The position numbers and the translations under genes were made by a program. DNA of 64,000 nt from Papilionanthe hookeriana x Papilionanthe teres (lineage: Eukaryota; Streptophyta; Magnoliopsida; Asparagales; Orchidaceae): contig CM040422.1 of assembly GCA_022702705.1 (NCBI GenBank), forward strand, positions 41,253,270 to 41,317,269. Reading direction: 5' to 3'. This document shows, in pieces, positions 23,200 to 34,860 of this stretch. Below the pieces are notes generated by a model, which was not told the DNA's origin, did no database searches, and saw only the letters and a list, made by a program, of their open reading frames with translations. The first letter of the stretch is position 1, and each line of letters begins with the position of its first letter.

Positions 23200-25529
23200 G
23201 GCATGGCTGGAGGACTTCTCAGGGGGAGTTGAGGCTTTGGATCAGCTGCTCTGGTCAAGGGAAGAAAAACCATGGTGTCTAATTGGGTTGAGACAACTCA
23301 GCAAGGGGGAATTGAATTTTTGAATCAATTGGTTGCTCTCGGCCTGGTGTTTTACGGTGACTGTGGTGGCTGGCCGACCAGGCATGGGTCACCCTCAGGG
23401 TCAAGGAGGTCAGGGCTGAAATTTGGTGCAAGCAATTGGCTATGGACATATGTAAAGAGTTTGATTTAAGTGGAATGGGAGAAGGCTCATTTTGGTTCAA
23501 CTCATGCTTTTGGGCTAGGTTCACCCCCCCATGACCTGATTTGGGCTGAAGGGGATCAGTTGGGTCAACTAGAAAGGGGTGGTGAAGTCCCCATCCAAGG
23601 TGATGTAGCTAATTTTGGTTAAAGTGTAACATGAATGGGGTTAAAAAAGTTTAGTGAAGGTTTAAGAAATTAATCCCCTCCTTTGCCATTAATGGGTTGG
23701 TGAGGTGGAAAGGGCTCCTCATGGCTTGCATATGGCTTGTGCATGGCTCCATGGCTCCATTTGGCTTGGGGCCAAGCTTAGTCAATTTCATGGAAATGGT
23801 TTTTAAGGATTTTGGATATTTAGGGGTAATTTGGCACATGGCTTAGTTTAGAAAAGTTTAATGATGAATTTGAAACTTAGGGAGTGATTTAAATCAAAGG
23901 GATGATGAGGTGAAAGTGGCATGTAGGCTTTGGATTGATTTTGGGCCTTTGGATTCGGTGAAAATGGGCTTTTAGAATGGTTTAAGAAAGTTGACCTTTA
24001 GGTTTGAGAAAAAATTGGTGGATGGAAATTTTGTGAAGGATTGGGCCAAACAAATGTTGGGTTTAGTTTAGGGATGTGTCAGGAACATTTTAGAAAATAT
24101 TTGGTATCATTTAGGATGGAATTGGATTTAATTTGGGCTTTTTGGTAAAGGGGGACAAAGTGGGTCAAATTGGGCTAACTTCGGCTAAGGTTGGGCTAAT
24201 GCCAAATTGGATGTAAATTTAATGTTGAGAAATGCTTATGAGAGTTTCACAAAGTGTTTTCAACTTTGGTTGGGCTTTGATTTTGGGATTTGGGCCCATT
24301 TGGGTTAGGTTTGGGTTTAGGCCAAAAATGGGGATTTTGGTTTTGGGTTAAGTTTGGGTGGAGTTTAGGTCAAATTTGGGGCAAATCTTGTTAGTGTTTT
24401 GTTTTGGGGATGTTAGGAATGTTTAGGAAAAGATTTGGGGTTAATTGGAGTTGAGTTGGGTTAGTTTTGGCTAGGTTTAGGTCATGGGCCAAAATTGGGC
24501 CTTAGGCTTCAAATTGAAATTGGATCCAAATGTCAATCAAATTGGACTTGGATTTGGTCTAAATTGATATTGGGGATATTGAATTGAAGTTTAGAATTGG
24601 ATTGGATCAACATTGAGGTTAATTGGGTTGATTTGGTTTGACATTGGGCTTACTTTGGTTGAAAATGGGCCAAATTGGGGGTTTTGGTAAAAGTGGGTTA
24701 AATTGAAAAAATTGGCTTATGGTGTAGTTGAACAAAATGAAATTGGGAATATTTGAGATTTTTTTGAATTTTCTGGGAATTTTTGGAATTTATGGATTTT
24801 TTGGTTAAGAAGGGCATTTTGGGTATTTGGAGGGTATTAGGGGGTATTTTTGAAATTTTTGGTATATTTGGCCATGGATGATCAATTTAAGTAGAGAGAA
24901 ATGTTTAAGACTGATTTTGAGGAGTTTTGGGTAATTTAGGTGATTTTGCAAATTTTGGGTAGCTTCAAGGACATTTGGTAGGTTTAGTGGGTGTAGGGCC
25001 CCGAGGGTCAAAAATTGAAATTTTAAAAAATGAAGATTGATCAAGTTTGAGTAGAATGGAATCACTTTGGTTGATCCATGAAGCCATATCAAGCCCATAA
25101 GAGCCATGAGAGGACTCATTTGAGGCATTCACTATGTTGTTCCTAACCGTCTTAACCAAGGGCCTAGGGGTTAAGGTCCATCCATATGAATTACCTACAT
25201 GAGTCAGGAAGTCAAGCTAGGTATGAAGGGTTTTAGGATTTGGAATGTGTGTGAAAGTATAATGTGTGGAGGTCAAACCTCACCAGACCAGGCCACCTAG
25301 GGTAGTACTAAGGCCAAAGAGTCCTATAGAGAACTCATCCTTTAAACCTCCATACTTGATCTTAACCCTCCAAGTAACTTAGGGGTTTACAATTAAACTT
25401 ATGGGGTTTGCAGGGAGTTAAGAGGTGTTTAAATTTCTAAGTGGTGGGTTCCATTTCTAGTCCTCTAAGATAGTCAAAAGGGAAAGCCTAAGGCTAGATC
25501 CAAAGTACTAAAGAGAGAGAAGAGAAAAG

Positions 25530-25553
25530 ACCTCATCAAAAATGAGGTCAACA
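25530..25553. other. Subterminal hairpin at the U3 end of L4
   Basis: GACCTCAT and ATGAGGTC form a perfect 8-bp inverted repeat with loop CAAAA, immediately followed by the terminal CAACA. The same structure is present in L5 (33668-33687) and, with a mismatch, in L6 and L1. Confidence 0.6.
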
Positions 25554-25600
25554 AATGGACCCCCAATAGGTGTGGTGTGCTAACCAAGCACACCACGCAT
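25554..25600 (-). other. PPT-side boundary with 18-nt complement and hairpin (Beta)
   Basis: Directly inside the 3' LTR. Positions 25556-25573 are the exact reverse complement of 56386-56403 in the 5' leader (18 of 18 nt). Next to it, GTGGTGTGCT (25572-25581) and AGCACACCAC (25587-25596) form a perfect 10-bp stem with loop AACCA. In the sense direction the order is hairpin, TATTGGGGGTCCATT, LTR. The G-run is the best candidate for the polypurine tract, although it is short. Confidence 0.6.
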
Positions 25601-25912
25601 ATTGGCTTTGACCTAAGAGATCAACAAAACCAACACAGACGTCTAAGTGACACACTTAGAACAGAGTAGAAACAAATTTTCGCTGGGGAGTATCGAGTAT
25701 ATCTCCAAGACTGGAGATCCCTGAACTCTCATTGGGGAAAAGAATAGGAGGTGAATTCCAGATCATAAGATCTGGGGAAATTTGATTTAAATTTCATTTC
25801 ATTTTCTATTTCGAGTTTTTTTTAATGTGTGAGTTTAGATTTTAATTTGTTCTAAGTTTCAATTTAGATTGAGGTTTAATTTAAAATCAATTTAAGGAAA
25901 TCTGGATTTGAA
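25601..25912 (-). other. 3' untranslated segment of Beta
   Basis: No gene. Homologous to the 3' end of Gamma (33735-34055), sharing 'ACAAAACCAACACAGA', 'GGGGAGTATC.AGTAT' and 'GAACTCTC.TTGGGG'. This shows that Beta and Gamma share their 3' ends as well as their LTRs. Confidence 0.6.
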
Positions 25913-26405
25913 ATGAGAATTGGAATCTAGGTTCCATCCTCGGGATTGCGAAGAGAACTAGAATTTAGGTACCATCCTCAGAGTGAGAATCAGAGTTTAA
26001 GTATCGATTGAAAAGGATGAGAATCAGAATTTGGGTACTGATCTCGAAAGTTTAAAGAGAAATGGAATCGGGTTCCAGTCTCAAAGGTTTAAAGAGAACT
26101 GGAATCTGGTTCCAGTCTCGAAGGTTTAAAGAGAACTGGAATCAGGTTCCAATCTCAAAGGTTTAAAGAGAAATGGAAACTGGTTCCCATCTCAAAGGTT
26201 TAAAGAGAAATGGAATTTGGTTCCAATCTCGAAGGTCTAAAGAGAATTGGAATCTGGTTCCAATCTCGAAGGTCTAAAGAGAAATGGAAACTTGTTCCGA
26301 ACTCAAAGTTTTAAAGAGTATTGGAGTCTGGTTCCAATCTTGAAGGTCTAAAGAGAATTGGAAACTGGTTCTAATCTCGAAGGTCTAAAGAGAATTGGAA
26401 ACTGG
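25913..26405 (-). repeat. ~37-bp minisatellite in the 3' region of Beta, left part
   Basis: Tandem units of about 37 nt, GGTTTAAAGAGAACTGGAAT followed by CTGGTTCCAGTCTCGAA. They are degenerate at the left and regular from about 26040. The array is interrupted by Gamma and resumes at 47026. Hypervariable 3' minisatellites are known from Ogre-type elements. Not coding, and not a CRISPR array. Confidence 0.85.
26401..26405. other. Target-site duplication of Gamma, left copy
   Basis: ACTGG, immediately left of LTR start TGTTAGC at 26406. The identical 5 bp follow the right LTR at 47026-47030. Confidence 0.85.
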
Positions 26406-26739
26406 TGTTAGCATATTTTAGGTTGAGTGTTGTATTTTAAAAAAAGGGGTCGCCTACAAAAATTGTCGGTGAATTTTAGATGTTAAATTTAATTTAAATA
26501 TATATAATTTAGAAAGTAGTATTTGATTTTGAAAATAATTTTAAATTTGAAAATTTTAAGATATGAAATCAAACCGATCTCACATCCCAAATAGTTTATA
26601 TAAACGAGCACCGCATCACAAATCGTGTATCTATCCCGAAGAATAGACATATCGCTTGATGATGGGGCTCGGTTAAATAAACTAGAAGATTTGTGACATC
26701 CGGTTTGTCTACGAACAAATTTTATAAGCCGACAAGTTC

Positions 26740-26769
26740 CCCTGCTTAATATAAATGAATTAAGCAGGG
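26740..26769. other. Conserved LTR hairpin (reference copy in L5)
   Basis: CCCTGCTTAAT (26740-26750) and ATTAAGCAGGG (26759-26769) pair over 11 bp with an 8-nt loop. Equivalent copies lie at 3540-3569, 40138-40165, 56988-57016 and 58533-58564, some with a mismatch, and a re-paired version is in L2 at 11634-11663. It lies about 340 nt from the LTR 3' end, so in the 5' leader of the RNA. Confidence 0.6.
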
Positions 26770-28554
26770 TTTATAGTACCTAGGTTCTTAAAGTTCCCTA
26801 TAAGGGCAAGCCCCTATAGTTAATTACATCTTAAATGAAGAGAATCATTTAAGAAAACTCTCGATAATGATCAGTGGTTTTGCTCTCAAAAATTTCAAAG
26901 TTTAAGGTTTTCAAAGGATTGGATTTTAGGAAATTTCAATTGGGAATGGATCAAATTTGAACAGTTATTTTTAGGAGTCCAAAGGAAGAGAAGTAGGAGG
27001 AGAAGCTGAGGATACAAGAAGAATCTTGGCAACTTCCCAAACTATCCTATTGTTTGGCTTCAAAATGGGAGTTTATTTAATGTTGCAATCCTGCCAATTT
27101 TAATCAATTAGGACTTATGTTTGTATGACATAATCACACAAATAGCCTCGAAGATGTGATGGTTTATGTCGTATCAAACGAATACCTCGGAGTCCTAAAA
27201 CCGGTTAGGGCTTAATTTGTATAACATGATTATGCAAATGCCTAACGAAGAGTTAAGGATTTATGCTGCACTAGGAAAACTACCGCAAAATCCTATGGCT
27301 TTGTTGTTTAATTCTAGAAATGTTTAGTTGATGTAGAGTTGTTTTCCTAACGAAGATGCCGTGCTGCCCACCATGCTCCAAGCTCCTTGTTGTTGCAGAG
27401 GTTTAGTTTTAGAAGTCCTAAATCAGGAGATAAGAGAAGTGTTTTGGTTTAGAGAAAATCTTAAAATCCAAGTGTTTTTAATATTTTAATTAAAATAAAT
27501 CTTAAAGTTGATTATAACAGAACCGATTAAGATCCCTCGGTTCCGTCATCCCGGCACCGTTATTTTTGTTGAATTCACTTAGTCCAGATGAATTTGCTAG
27601 ACTCAACTAAATGAGTTCCACACTTTCATTTAGACCATGGGAAATCCCGTTAGCAACACGTGAGTTATATCATCCGAGGTATTCCAGATCATTCAACGAG
27701 ACGTTTTAATTTAGTTAAAGTTGTAGTTTTGTTGTTCTATTTGTGATTAAATTTTGAGTTGTTTTATATTTTGAAATGTTATGGCGGTGATTTTTATCTT
27801 GTAATGACTTTTAATTTAGTTTTGGTTTCAGTTCAGGGACTATCCTAAAGGTTTTGGTTTTCATGCAACAGTTGTTTATCATAGTAGAAAAGTAAAGTAC
27901 AGTGCATGTAAGTAAGTTGCAATAAAGTAAATTATAATAAAATTAAAGCGTACCTAGAGGGTCCTCCCGTCGTCCCAAGCTGCACTTAAAACACATGTTA
28001 AGACATTTAAATGTTTCAACAAGTACCTAGGTAAAGCTAAGGGAAAGGTTTTGGTTATCTACAAAGTCCTAATCCTATAGCTAGTCATCTCCTATGATGT
28101 CTAGGTTCTTGTGTTTTGGTTTAAGGATGATTTTCTTCACCAAAGAACAATTAAGTTCAATTATTCTTATAAACATCCCATCATATTGAGGAAGTGCTTA
28201 AGATGAGTCTTAAACATATTTTCAATACCTCTAGGATTGTTTTAAGTCCAAGAGAATTTAATTATACAAGTGAATTAATCATCCAGGAGTTTAAGTTTTG
28301 TTCTCTTGCTCGAGTGAACTAGGACATTTGAATATCCTATAAGTGAAGTAACACTTCACTTGATACCTCATTTAATAGTTATAATAATAAGAGCTTTAAA
28401 AGGGCAAATCAACTTATTAAGTATTTTAATGATTTAAACTTAATGATTTAATTTTAATTTTGACTTAATTATAAAAAACTAGTTTAAGTTTGGAATAGTG
28501 TTCGAGTTATTTTAGATTTAATTCTTAATGATTTCATTTAGGTTTGTTGTTAAA

Positions 28555-28760
28555 TGATTTTAATTTAATTTAATTCAATTTAATTTTAATTCAATTTAAT
28601 TTAATTTTAATTTCATTTTAATTTAATTTTGATTTTAATTTAAATTAATTTAATTTAATTTAAATTTAAATTAAATTTAATTTTAATTTAAATTTAAATT
28701 AAATTAAATTTAATTTAATTTTAATTTAATTTTAATTTAATTTAATTTTAGTTTAATTTT
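28555..28760. repeat. (TTTAA)n microsatellite in L5
   Basis: Runs of TTTAATTTAATTTTAATTTAAATTTAAATT. Its length differs from the equivalent tract in L6 (41945-42140) and L8 (60325-60520). Confidence 0.8.
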
Positions 28761-31316
28761 AATTTGGATTATTATTTTAATTTTTTTAAGTAATAATTAA
28801 GTATTATTGATGTGATTTATTTAGGGATTTTTAAATTAAAGAATAAATATCCTCTTAATAATATCCCTACTTTAATAATTCCAATTTCTATTATTATTCC
28901 AAAATTTCAACTAATTAATTAGTTAAAGTTTTATTTTAATTATATTTGAAATGGTTAGTAGGTTTCTACCCTCAATCATTTAAGTTTCAATCATCCAAAA
29001 TCAGTTTAAAATCAAATATTTTACCCTCCCTTTTTTATTAATCCTAAAATTTTAATTAAGGGCTGAAATCTTAATTACCCTTTTGCCCTTCAAGCTTAAT
29101 AATTCTATAACTCACAAAATTAAGCTCAAATGAACTTGAAATTTTTATGTAACCTCACTCACATGTCAATTAAGACATTAGAGGAGAAAATGTGATTTTT
29201 CTATATTTAATTTATTTATGTAATTATTTTTAATGGAAAATAAGGGTTTTCAAAGAAAATTCAATAACATGACCAAGGAAATGTTTCTATCCTTAAGAAA
29301 ATTATGGGATGTTCCTAATGACCATAGTATCATTTGGTCCAATTTTGGTGATTTTTTTGAGTTATATTTTATTTATTATAATTATTTTGAGTTTTAGAGT
29401 ATTAATTAATTATAAGATAAAATTGAAGTTGAAAAATGGATTTTATATTTTTCCTAAATCTCTCTAACCACAAGGAGTTCAGAGAAACAAATTTTATAAT
29501 TTTATAATTTTTCTTTGATTTATTAGAATTATTTTAGTGGAAATATTAAAGAAAATCATTTTTTAATTCAAAAATTGTTTTAGGCTTTTAAAATTCAATA
29601 TCTTATCCTAGAGACTTAGGAAAAATATTTGGTTTGTTCCTAAGTGATCAGGAGTTAAAATGTGACATTTTGGTGATTTTTAATATTTTTAAGATTTTTA
29701 TTATTTTTTAATTATTAAAAATATTAAAATAATGATAAAAATTAACTTTTTAGAAAATTAAAATATTAATTTTCCTAAGTTCCTCTGATATCAGAGAAGC
29801 TCCAAAACCATTTTTGTGAATTTTTAAAAAGTATTTTATGAGTTATGAATTTTAAAGTTTAATTTTATCCATATAGCTTAAGACGCCTAATCAACCCATT
29901 TTGTGGGGTTAATCATGTCAAATGTACTTCAAATTTTTATGTGATGTTCCTCTGATCCTAAAGATCCATGGAGAATTGTTTTCAATTTAATTTGATGTGT
30001 AGTTAACCCTAATTAATTAAATTTTAATTTTGGGTATTTAGGCCAATTAGGGTTGTTCCATGTGAATTAACTCAAAACCTATTTTTCCTAGGTTCCTCTT
30101 GTCATAAGAAACATCACCAAATTTTCCTAGAATTTATTTCTCAACATGCTAATTTTTGGAATTAAAATACTCAAAACAGTAACATGCAATTGAAAAATCA
30201 ATAACTTCTCATAGGAATGGCCTCTGACCTTGGCAAATTCAGAGAATGTTCCCAAGTTCAGAGGCTTCAAAAGCCCTATGGTCTCATGCCATGGTGACTT
30301 GTCTACATGCATAGAGTATCAAAATAGTGCAAAGAGTAAATAAATCATTAAAAATAAAATACTTAATTAAATTACTTGATTTCTTTTCCACATTATTCTC
30401 CTCTATTCACTGAGCAAGAGGGTATTTTTATTTTATTTTTAGGATTTTTCTACACAAAGTTATACATTTTTGAAGTTCTAGATATTTAATAAATAAGAAA
30501 ATTCCCTATTTATCTACTTATCCATGCGGCGCCGCATCAACCTTAGCCTCCCCGAACGGCCACGCAGCGTCTTCTGGATCGGCGCCGCCATCTGACTGGG
30601 ATGCCACGCGGCCCGCTGTATCATCCCGTCTCCTCATACGACTCAATCTGGACCGTCCACCCGCGCGTGTATCAAATAGACGACATTCGTTCATCGTCCC
30701 CAAGCCTCCTAGCCCGAGAACCGTCCGTCTTCCAGGCTTAATATCTCCCTCGATACTTAACCGATTTCTATGTTCTTATGCTCTATGGATTCGTCTTGAA
30801 GAGACGAACACATCCATACGATTTATGTGGCATGAAATTAAGGCAATAGAAATGGAGAATTCATGGAAGCTCGAGAAGAAGAGAGAGCTCATACCTTGAC
30901 TCAGAGAAGTGTGGCTTCGATCTGAGAGTTATGTCACCTTTGATTGAGTCCAAGTAAGCTCCAGATGAAGTCTCTCGCCCTGGGGAATTTCCTAGACTTG
31001 ATTTCCACCAGACCCGATCACAACCTTTGGAGGCTAGAGCGGATGAGTGGCCCGGAGAGGGGCTTTCACTAGGGAACTCCTTCTCTTGGTCTTGTGCAGG
31101 TGTGGGTGAGTTTAATTTGATTTTGGTGGAGAATTGGGAGATGTCCTGGTTTTGGGTGAAATTTTGGCTGAGAAATTGGGCTCTGCTGATGGGGATTAGG
31201 GCAAAATTGTCACTGGGGATCAATTTCTCTAAGTGTGGAGGATGATTTGGAAAAATTTTGGCAGAGTTTCTGTATGGTTTTTTTGCAACTCCTCTCATGG
31301 CCGAGAGGTGAGGGGG

Positions 31317-31324
31317 TTTAAATA
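31317..31324 (-). promoter_or_regulatory. LTR TATA box (L5)
   Basis: TATTTAAA in the minus direction, followed downstream by CCCCCTCACCTCTCGGCCATG. Distance to the LTR's U3 end is about 2.4 kb. The transcript would carry about 4.9 kb of LTR leader. Confidence 0.55.
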
Positions 31325-33691
31325 GAGCTGGCTGGAGGTTCTCCCAGGGGGGGTTAATGGTCGGGATCGATCGCTCGCAGGCAAGGGAAGAACAGCTCCA
31401 ATGGCCACTGGGCATGAGGCAGCTCAGCAAGAGAGAATTTCAATGTTTATCTCCTTCCAAGGTCTCGGCCATGGTGTTTTTCGGCGGCTGTAGTGGCTGG
31501 CCGGCCAGGCATGGGTCACCCTCAGGGTCAGGGAGGTCAGAGCTTGATTCCTGTGTGTTCAATTGATGGTTGTCATGTGTAAAGAGGATGGCTTGAAATG
31601 GAAGGGGTAAGGGCTCATTTTGGGCTCAAATTGGTCAACCCATGATTTTGGGCATGGTTCACCTCCCCATGACCTGGTTTTGGGCTGGTTGAATCAGTTG
31701 GGTCAGCTGGTCTTAAGTGGAGAAGTCTCCATCTAAGAATATTTAGATGAAATTTGGGTTAAGGGGAATCATGAGTAAGGTTAATGACTTTTAGGAAGTG
31801 CTTAAAGGACCTCCTCCTTTTGCTCAATGTGGTAAGGTCACATGTAAACAACTCACATGGCTTGCATGTGGCTTAAGAATGGCTCCATGGCTCATATTTG
31901 GCTTGGGAAAAGTTGGCTTGGTTTCATGGAAATGGCTTTAAGGAATTTTGGTATTTTGGTGTTAAATTTGGATGGTTTGTCATATGGCTTTGTTTAGAAA
32001 GGTTTGATTGCTGATTTAGGACTTAGGAATGATTTTAATTAAGTGAGGATGAGATGAGATTGTAATGTGGTCTTTAGGATGGGCTTGGGCTTTTGAGTTT
32101 GGTTAGGAATGAGCTTTTAATTGTCCTTTGGAAGTGGGCTTTTAGATGAAAATTTTACAAAGGGCCATGCCAAATAAATGTTGGGTTTAGTTTAAGGATG
32201 TGTTATGAGTGATTTGAGACAAATTTGAGGTGGTATGGAATTGAATTGAGTCTAATTTGGGTCCCCTTGGTGGTAGGGTCAAAATGGGTCAAAATGGACT
32301 AACTTTGGCCAAGGTTGGGCTAATGTTGAAATTGATGTAAACCTATCATTAAGAAATGTTTATGAGAGTGTTTCAAGGAGGTTTCAACTTTGGTTGGGTT
32401 TTGATTTTGGGATTTGGGCCTATTTGGGTTAGGTTTGGGTGTAGGCCCATTTAAGGGATTTTGGGTTTGGGTTGAATTTGACTAGGGTTTGGGTCCAAAT
32501 TTTGGAAAAATTATGTTAGTGTTTTGTTTTTGGGGATGTTAGGGAAGGTTTAGAAAAGGTTTGGGGTTAATTGGAGTTGAATTGGGTTGGTTTGGGCTAA
32601 GTTTGGGTCATGGGCCAAAATTAGGCCTTAAGCATAAAAGTGAAATTAGATTCAAATGTCAGTCAAATTGGACTTGGATTTGGTCTATATTGATATTGGG
32701 GATATGGAATTGAAGTTTAGAATTGAATTGGACCAAAATTGGGGTCAATTGGGATGATTTTGTTTGACATTGGGTTCATTGGGTTAAAATGGGTCAAATT
32801 GAGTGTTTTGACAAAAGTGGGTTAAATTGACAAAATTGGCCCATGGTGTAGTTGAACAAAGTGAAATTAGGAATATTTGGGATTTTATTGAATTTTTTTG
32901 GAATTTTCTTAATTTTTTGGATTTTTGGGTCAAGAGGGGCATCTTGGTAATTTGGAGGGTATTGGGGGTATTTTTGGAATTTTTGTTATATTTGGTTGGA
33001 GATGGTCAATTTGAGTAGTGGGGGAAATGTTTGAGATTAATTTTAGGAAATTTTGGGTGATTTGGAAATTTTGAAGAATTTGGGTAGTTTCAAGGGCTTT
33101 TAGTTGGTTAGTCCGGGGTCCCGAGGGTCAAAAATTGAAATTTTGGCAAAATAGAGATTGACCATGTGTGAGCGAAATAAAATCATTCTGGTTGAGCCAT
33201 GAAGCCATATTAAGTCCACATGAGCCATTAAAGAACTCATTTGAGTCATTCAACAGGTTGTTCCTAACCCTCTTTGCCAAGGGCTTAGGGGTTAAGGACC
33301 ATCCATATGAATTACACACATGAGTCAAGAGGTCAAGTTGGGTGAGAGTGTGGGTTTTAGGATTTGGAATGTGTGTGTGAAAGTGTAGTGTATGTGTAAG
33401 TCGGCCCTCACTGGACCGGGCCACCTGGGGTAATCCTAAGGCCGAAGAGTCCTATAGGGAACTCATCCTTTAAACCTCCACATTTGATCTCAACACTCCA
33501 AGTGACTCAGGGGCAGTGAATTGGGGGTTTACAATCAAGCATATAAGTTTTGCAGGGAGTTAAGAAGTGGCTTGAATTTCTAAAGGATGGGTCCCAATTC
33601 TAGTCCTCTAGGATAGTCAAAGGAAAAGCCTAAGGCTAGATCCTAAGCACTAAAGAGAAAAGGGAAGACCTCATAAAAAATGAGGTCAACA

Positions 33692-33734
33692 AATGGACCC
33701 CCAATAGGTGTGGTGTGCTAACCAAGCACACCGC
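33692..33734 (-). other. PPT-side boundary of Gamma with 18-nt block and hairpin
   Basis: Identical to the Beta boundary over 33694-33711 and followed by the same stem-loop (33710-33734, outer pairs partly lost). The counterpart in Gamma's own leader (39535-39552) matches it at 16 of 18 positions in complementary orientation, one of the two exceptions being a possible G-U pair. Confidence 0.55.
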
Positions 33735-34055
33735 GTATTGGTGTTGACTGAAGAGATCAACAAAACCAACACAGATGTCCAAGTGACAAACTTAGGACAG
33801 AGTAGAAAAGTTTCCGTTGGGGAGTATCAAGTATGTTTCCAAAACTGGAGGTTGTTGAACTCTCGTTGGGGAAAAAAAAAGGAGGTGAATTTCAAATCAC
33901 AAGATTTGGAGAACTTCGGTTTAGATTTCGTTTCATTTTATGTTCAAGTTTTGATGTGTGAGTTTAGATTTTTGATTTGGAGTTCCAATTTAGATTGAAG
34001 TTTGATTTAAAAAAACAATTTGAGGAAATTTGGATTTGAGTTTCAATTTGGGTTT

Positions 34056-34860
34056 TATGCTGAGAAAAGAGTAGGGCTAAGGCCCACCCGAATGCATTTG
34101 TATCTTTGGGAAGGAAACAGGACTGAACCTATTCCATATGTGTATGTTGAGAAGGATTAGGGCTGAGCTTATCCCAAATGTGTATGCTGAGAAGGATTAG
34201 GACTGAGCCTATTTCAAATGCTGAGGAAGAATAGGACAAAGCCTATCCGAAATGCGAGTGCTTTAATTTCAATTTCTTGCGAGAGGATCAAATTTTGAGA
34301 TTCGTTGAGAAAGAGTAGAGATCTGTGCCTATCCCGAGTGCCGAGAATTGCTCGAGAAGGGAGTAGGGCGGAAGCCTATCCCGAGAGCTAAGAATTGCGG
34401 AGATTATCGTTGAGATGGGAGTACGGCGGAAGCCAATCCGAGTGTTGAGAATTGCGGAGAATATCTTTGAGATGGGAGTACTTGCGAAGCCTATCCCGAG
34501 TGTCGAGAATTGCTTGAGAAGGAGTACGGCGGAAGCCTATCCGAGTGCTGAGAATTGCTTGAGAATATCTTTGAGATGGGAGTACGGCGGAAGCCTATCC
34601 TGAGTGCTGAGAATATGCTGATAATATGCTGAGAATTGCTGAGAAATGCTGAGACTACTAAAAATTTTGAGATTGTTGAGAATGTTGAGTGCTGAGAATT
34701 GCTGAGATTGATGAGTGCTGAGAATTGCTGAGTTTGCTGAGAATATGCTGAGAAGGGAATGAGGCGGAAACCTATCCCGATTGCTGAGAATTGCTGAGAT
34801 TGCTGAGGATTGCTGAGGATTGCTGAGAAATGCTGAGACTGAAAAATTTTGTTGAAATTT
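34056..34860 (-). repeat. GCTGAGAATTGCTGAGA minisatellite in the 3' region of Gamma
   Basis: Several related repeat types in succession: GCTGAGAAGGATTAGGGCTG units (34056-34260), ~58-bp units containing GAGATGGGAGTACGGCGGAA and CCTATCCGAGTGCTGAGAAT (34370-34615), then short GCTGAGAATTGCTGAGA units (34615-34860). It occupies the same place between the coding part and the 3' LTR as the unrelated 37-bp array of Beta. Not coding, although 34415-34603 is open. Confidence 0.8.

Larger units (their letters stand above)
22085..25553 (-). mobile_element. 3' LTR (L4) of element Beta, left half missing
   Basis: Collinear with about 30200-33691 of L5: 'GGCTTCAAAAGCCCTATGGTC' (22138-22158), GC-rich patch (22395-22620), TATA (23192-23199), G/T-rich U3 and the terminal AATGAGGTCAACA ending at 25553. 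The left ~3.8 kb of the LTR is replaced by the unrelated block ending at 22084. The ORFs inside (22417-23025, 23272-23839, 24805-25159) are on both strands, unconserved and noncoding. Confidence 0.8.
26406..33691 (-). mobile_element. 3' LTR (L5) of Gamma, 7.3 kb
   Basis: Begins TGTTAGCATATTTTAGGTTG and ends TGAGGTCAACA. Close to L6 throughout by eye. From left to right: structured block (26730-26830), TTTAA tract (28555-28760), GC-rich CpG-bearing patch (30520-30730), TATA box (31317-31324), a stretch with GGCCGGCC (31440-31530) and G/T-rich U3 (31600-33120). There is no real gene inside. ORFs such as 30861-31430 and 31027-31245 overlap on opposite strands and are shadows of each other. Confidence 0.9.

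Noticed and set aside
30861..31566. ORFs of 69-189 codons on both strands in the GC-rich part of L5 (and equivalents at 44267-44879, 62540-63591 and 22417-23524)
   Set aside because: They overlap on opposite strands, differ in frame and length between LTR copies, and match no protein family. They follow from GC-rich LTR sequence with few stops.
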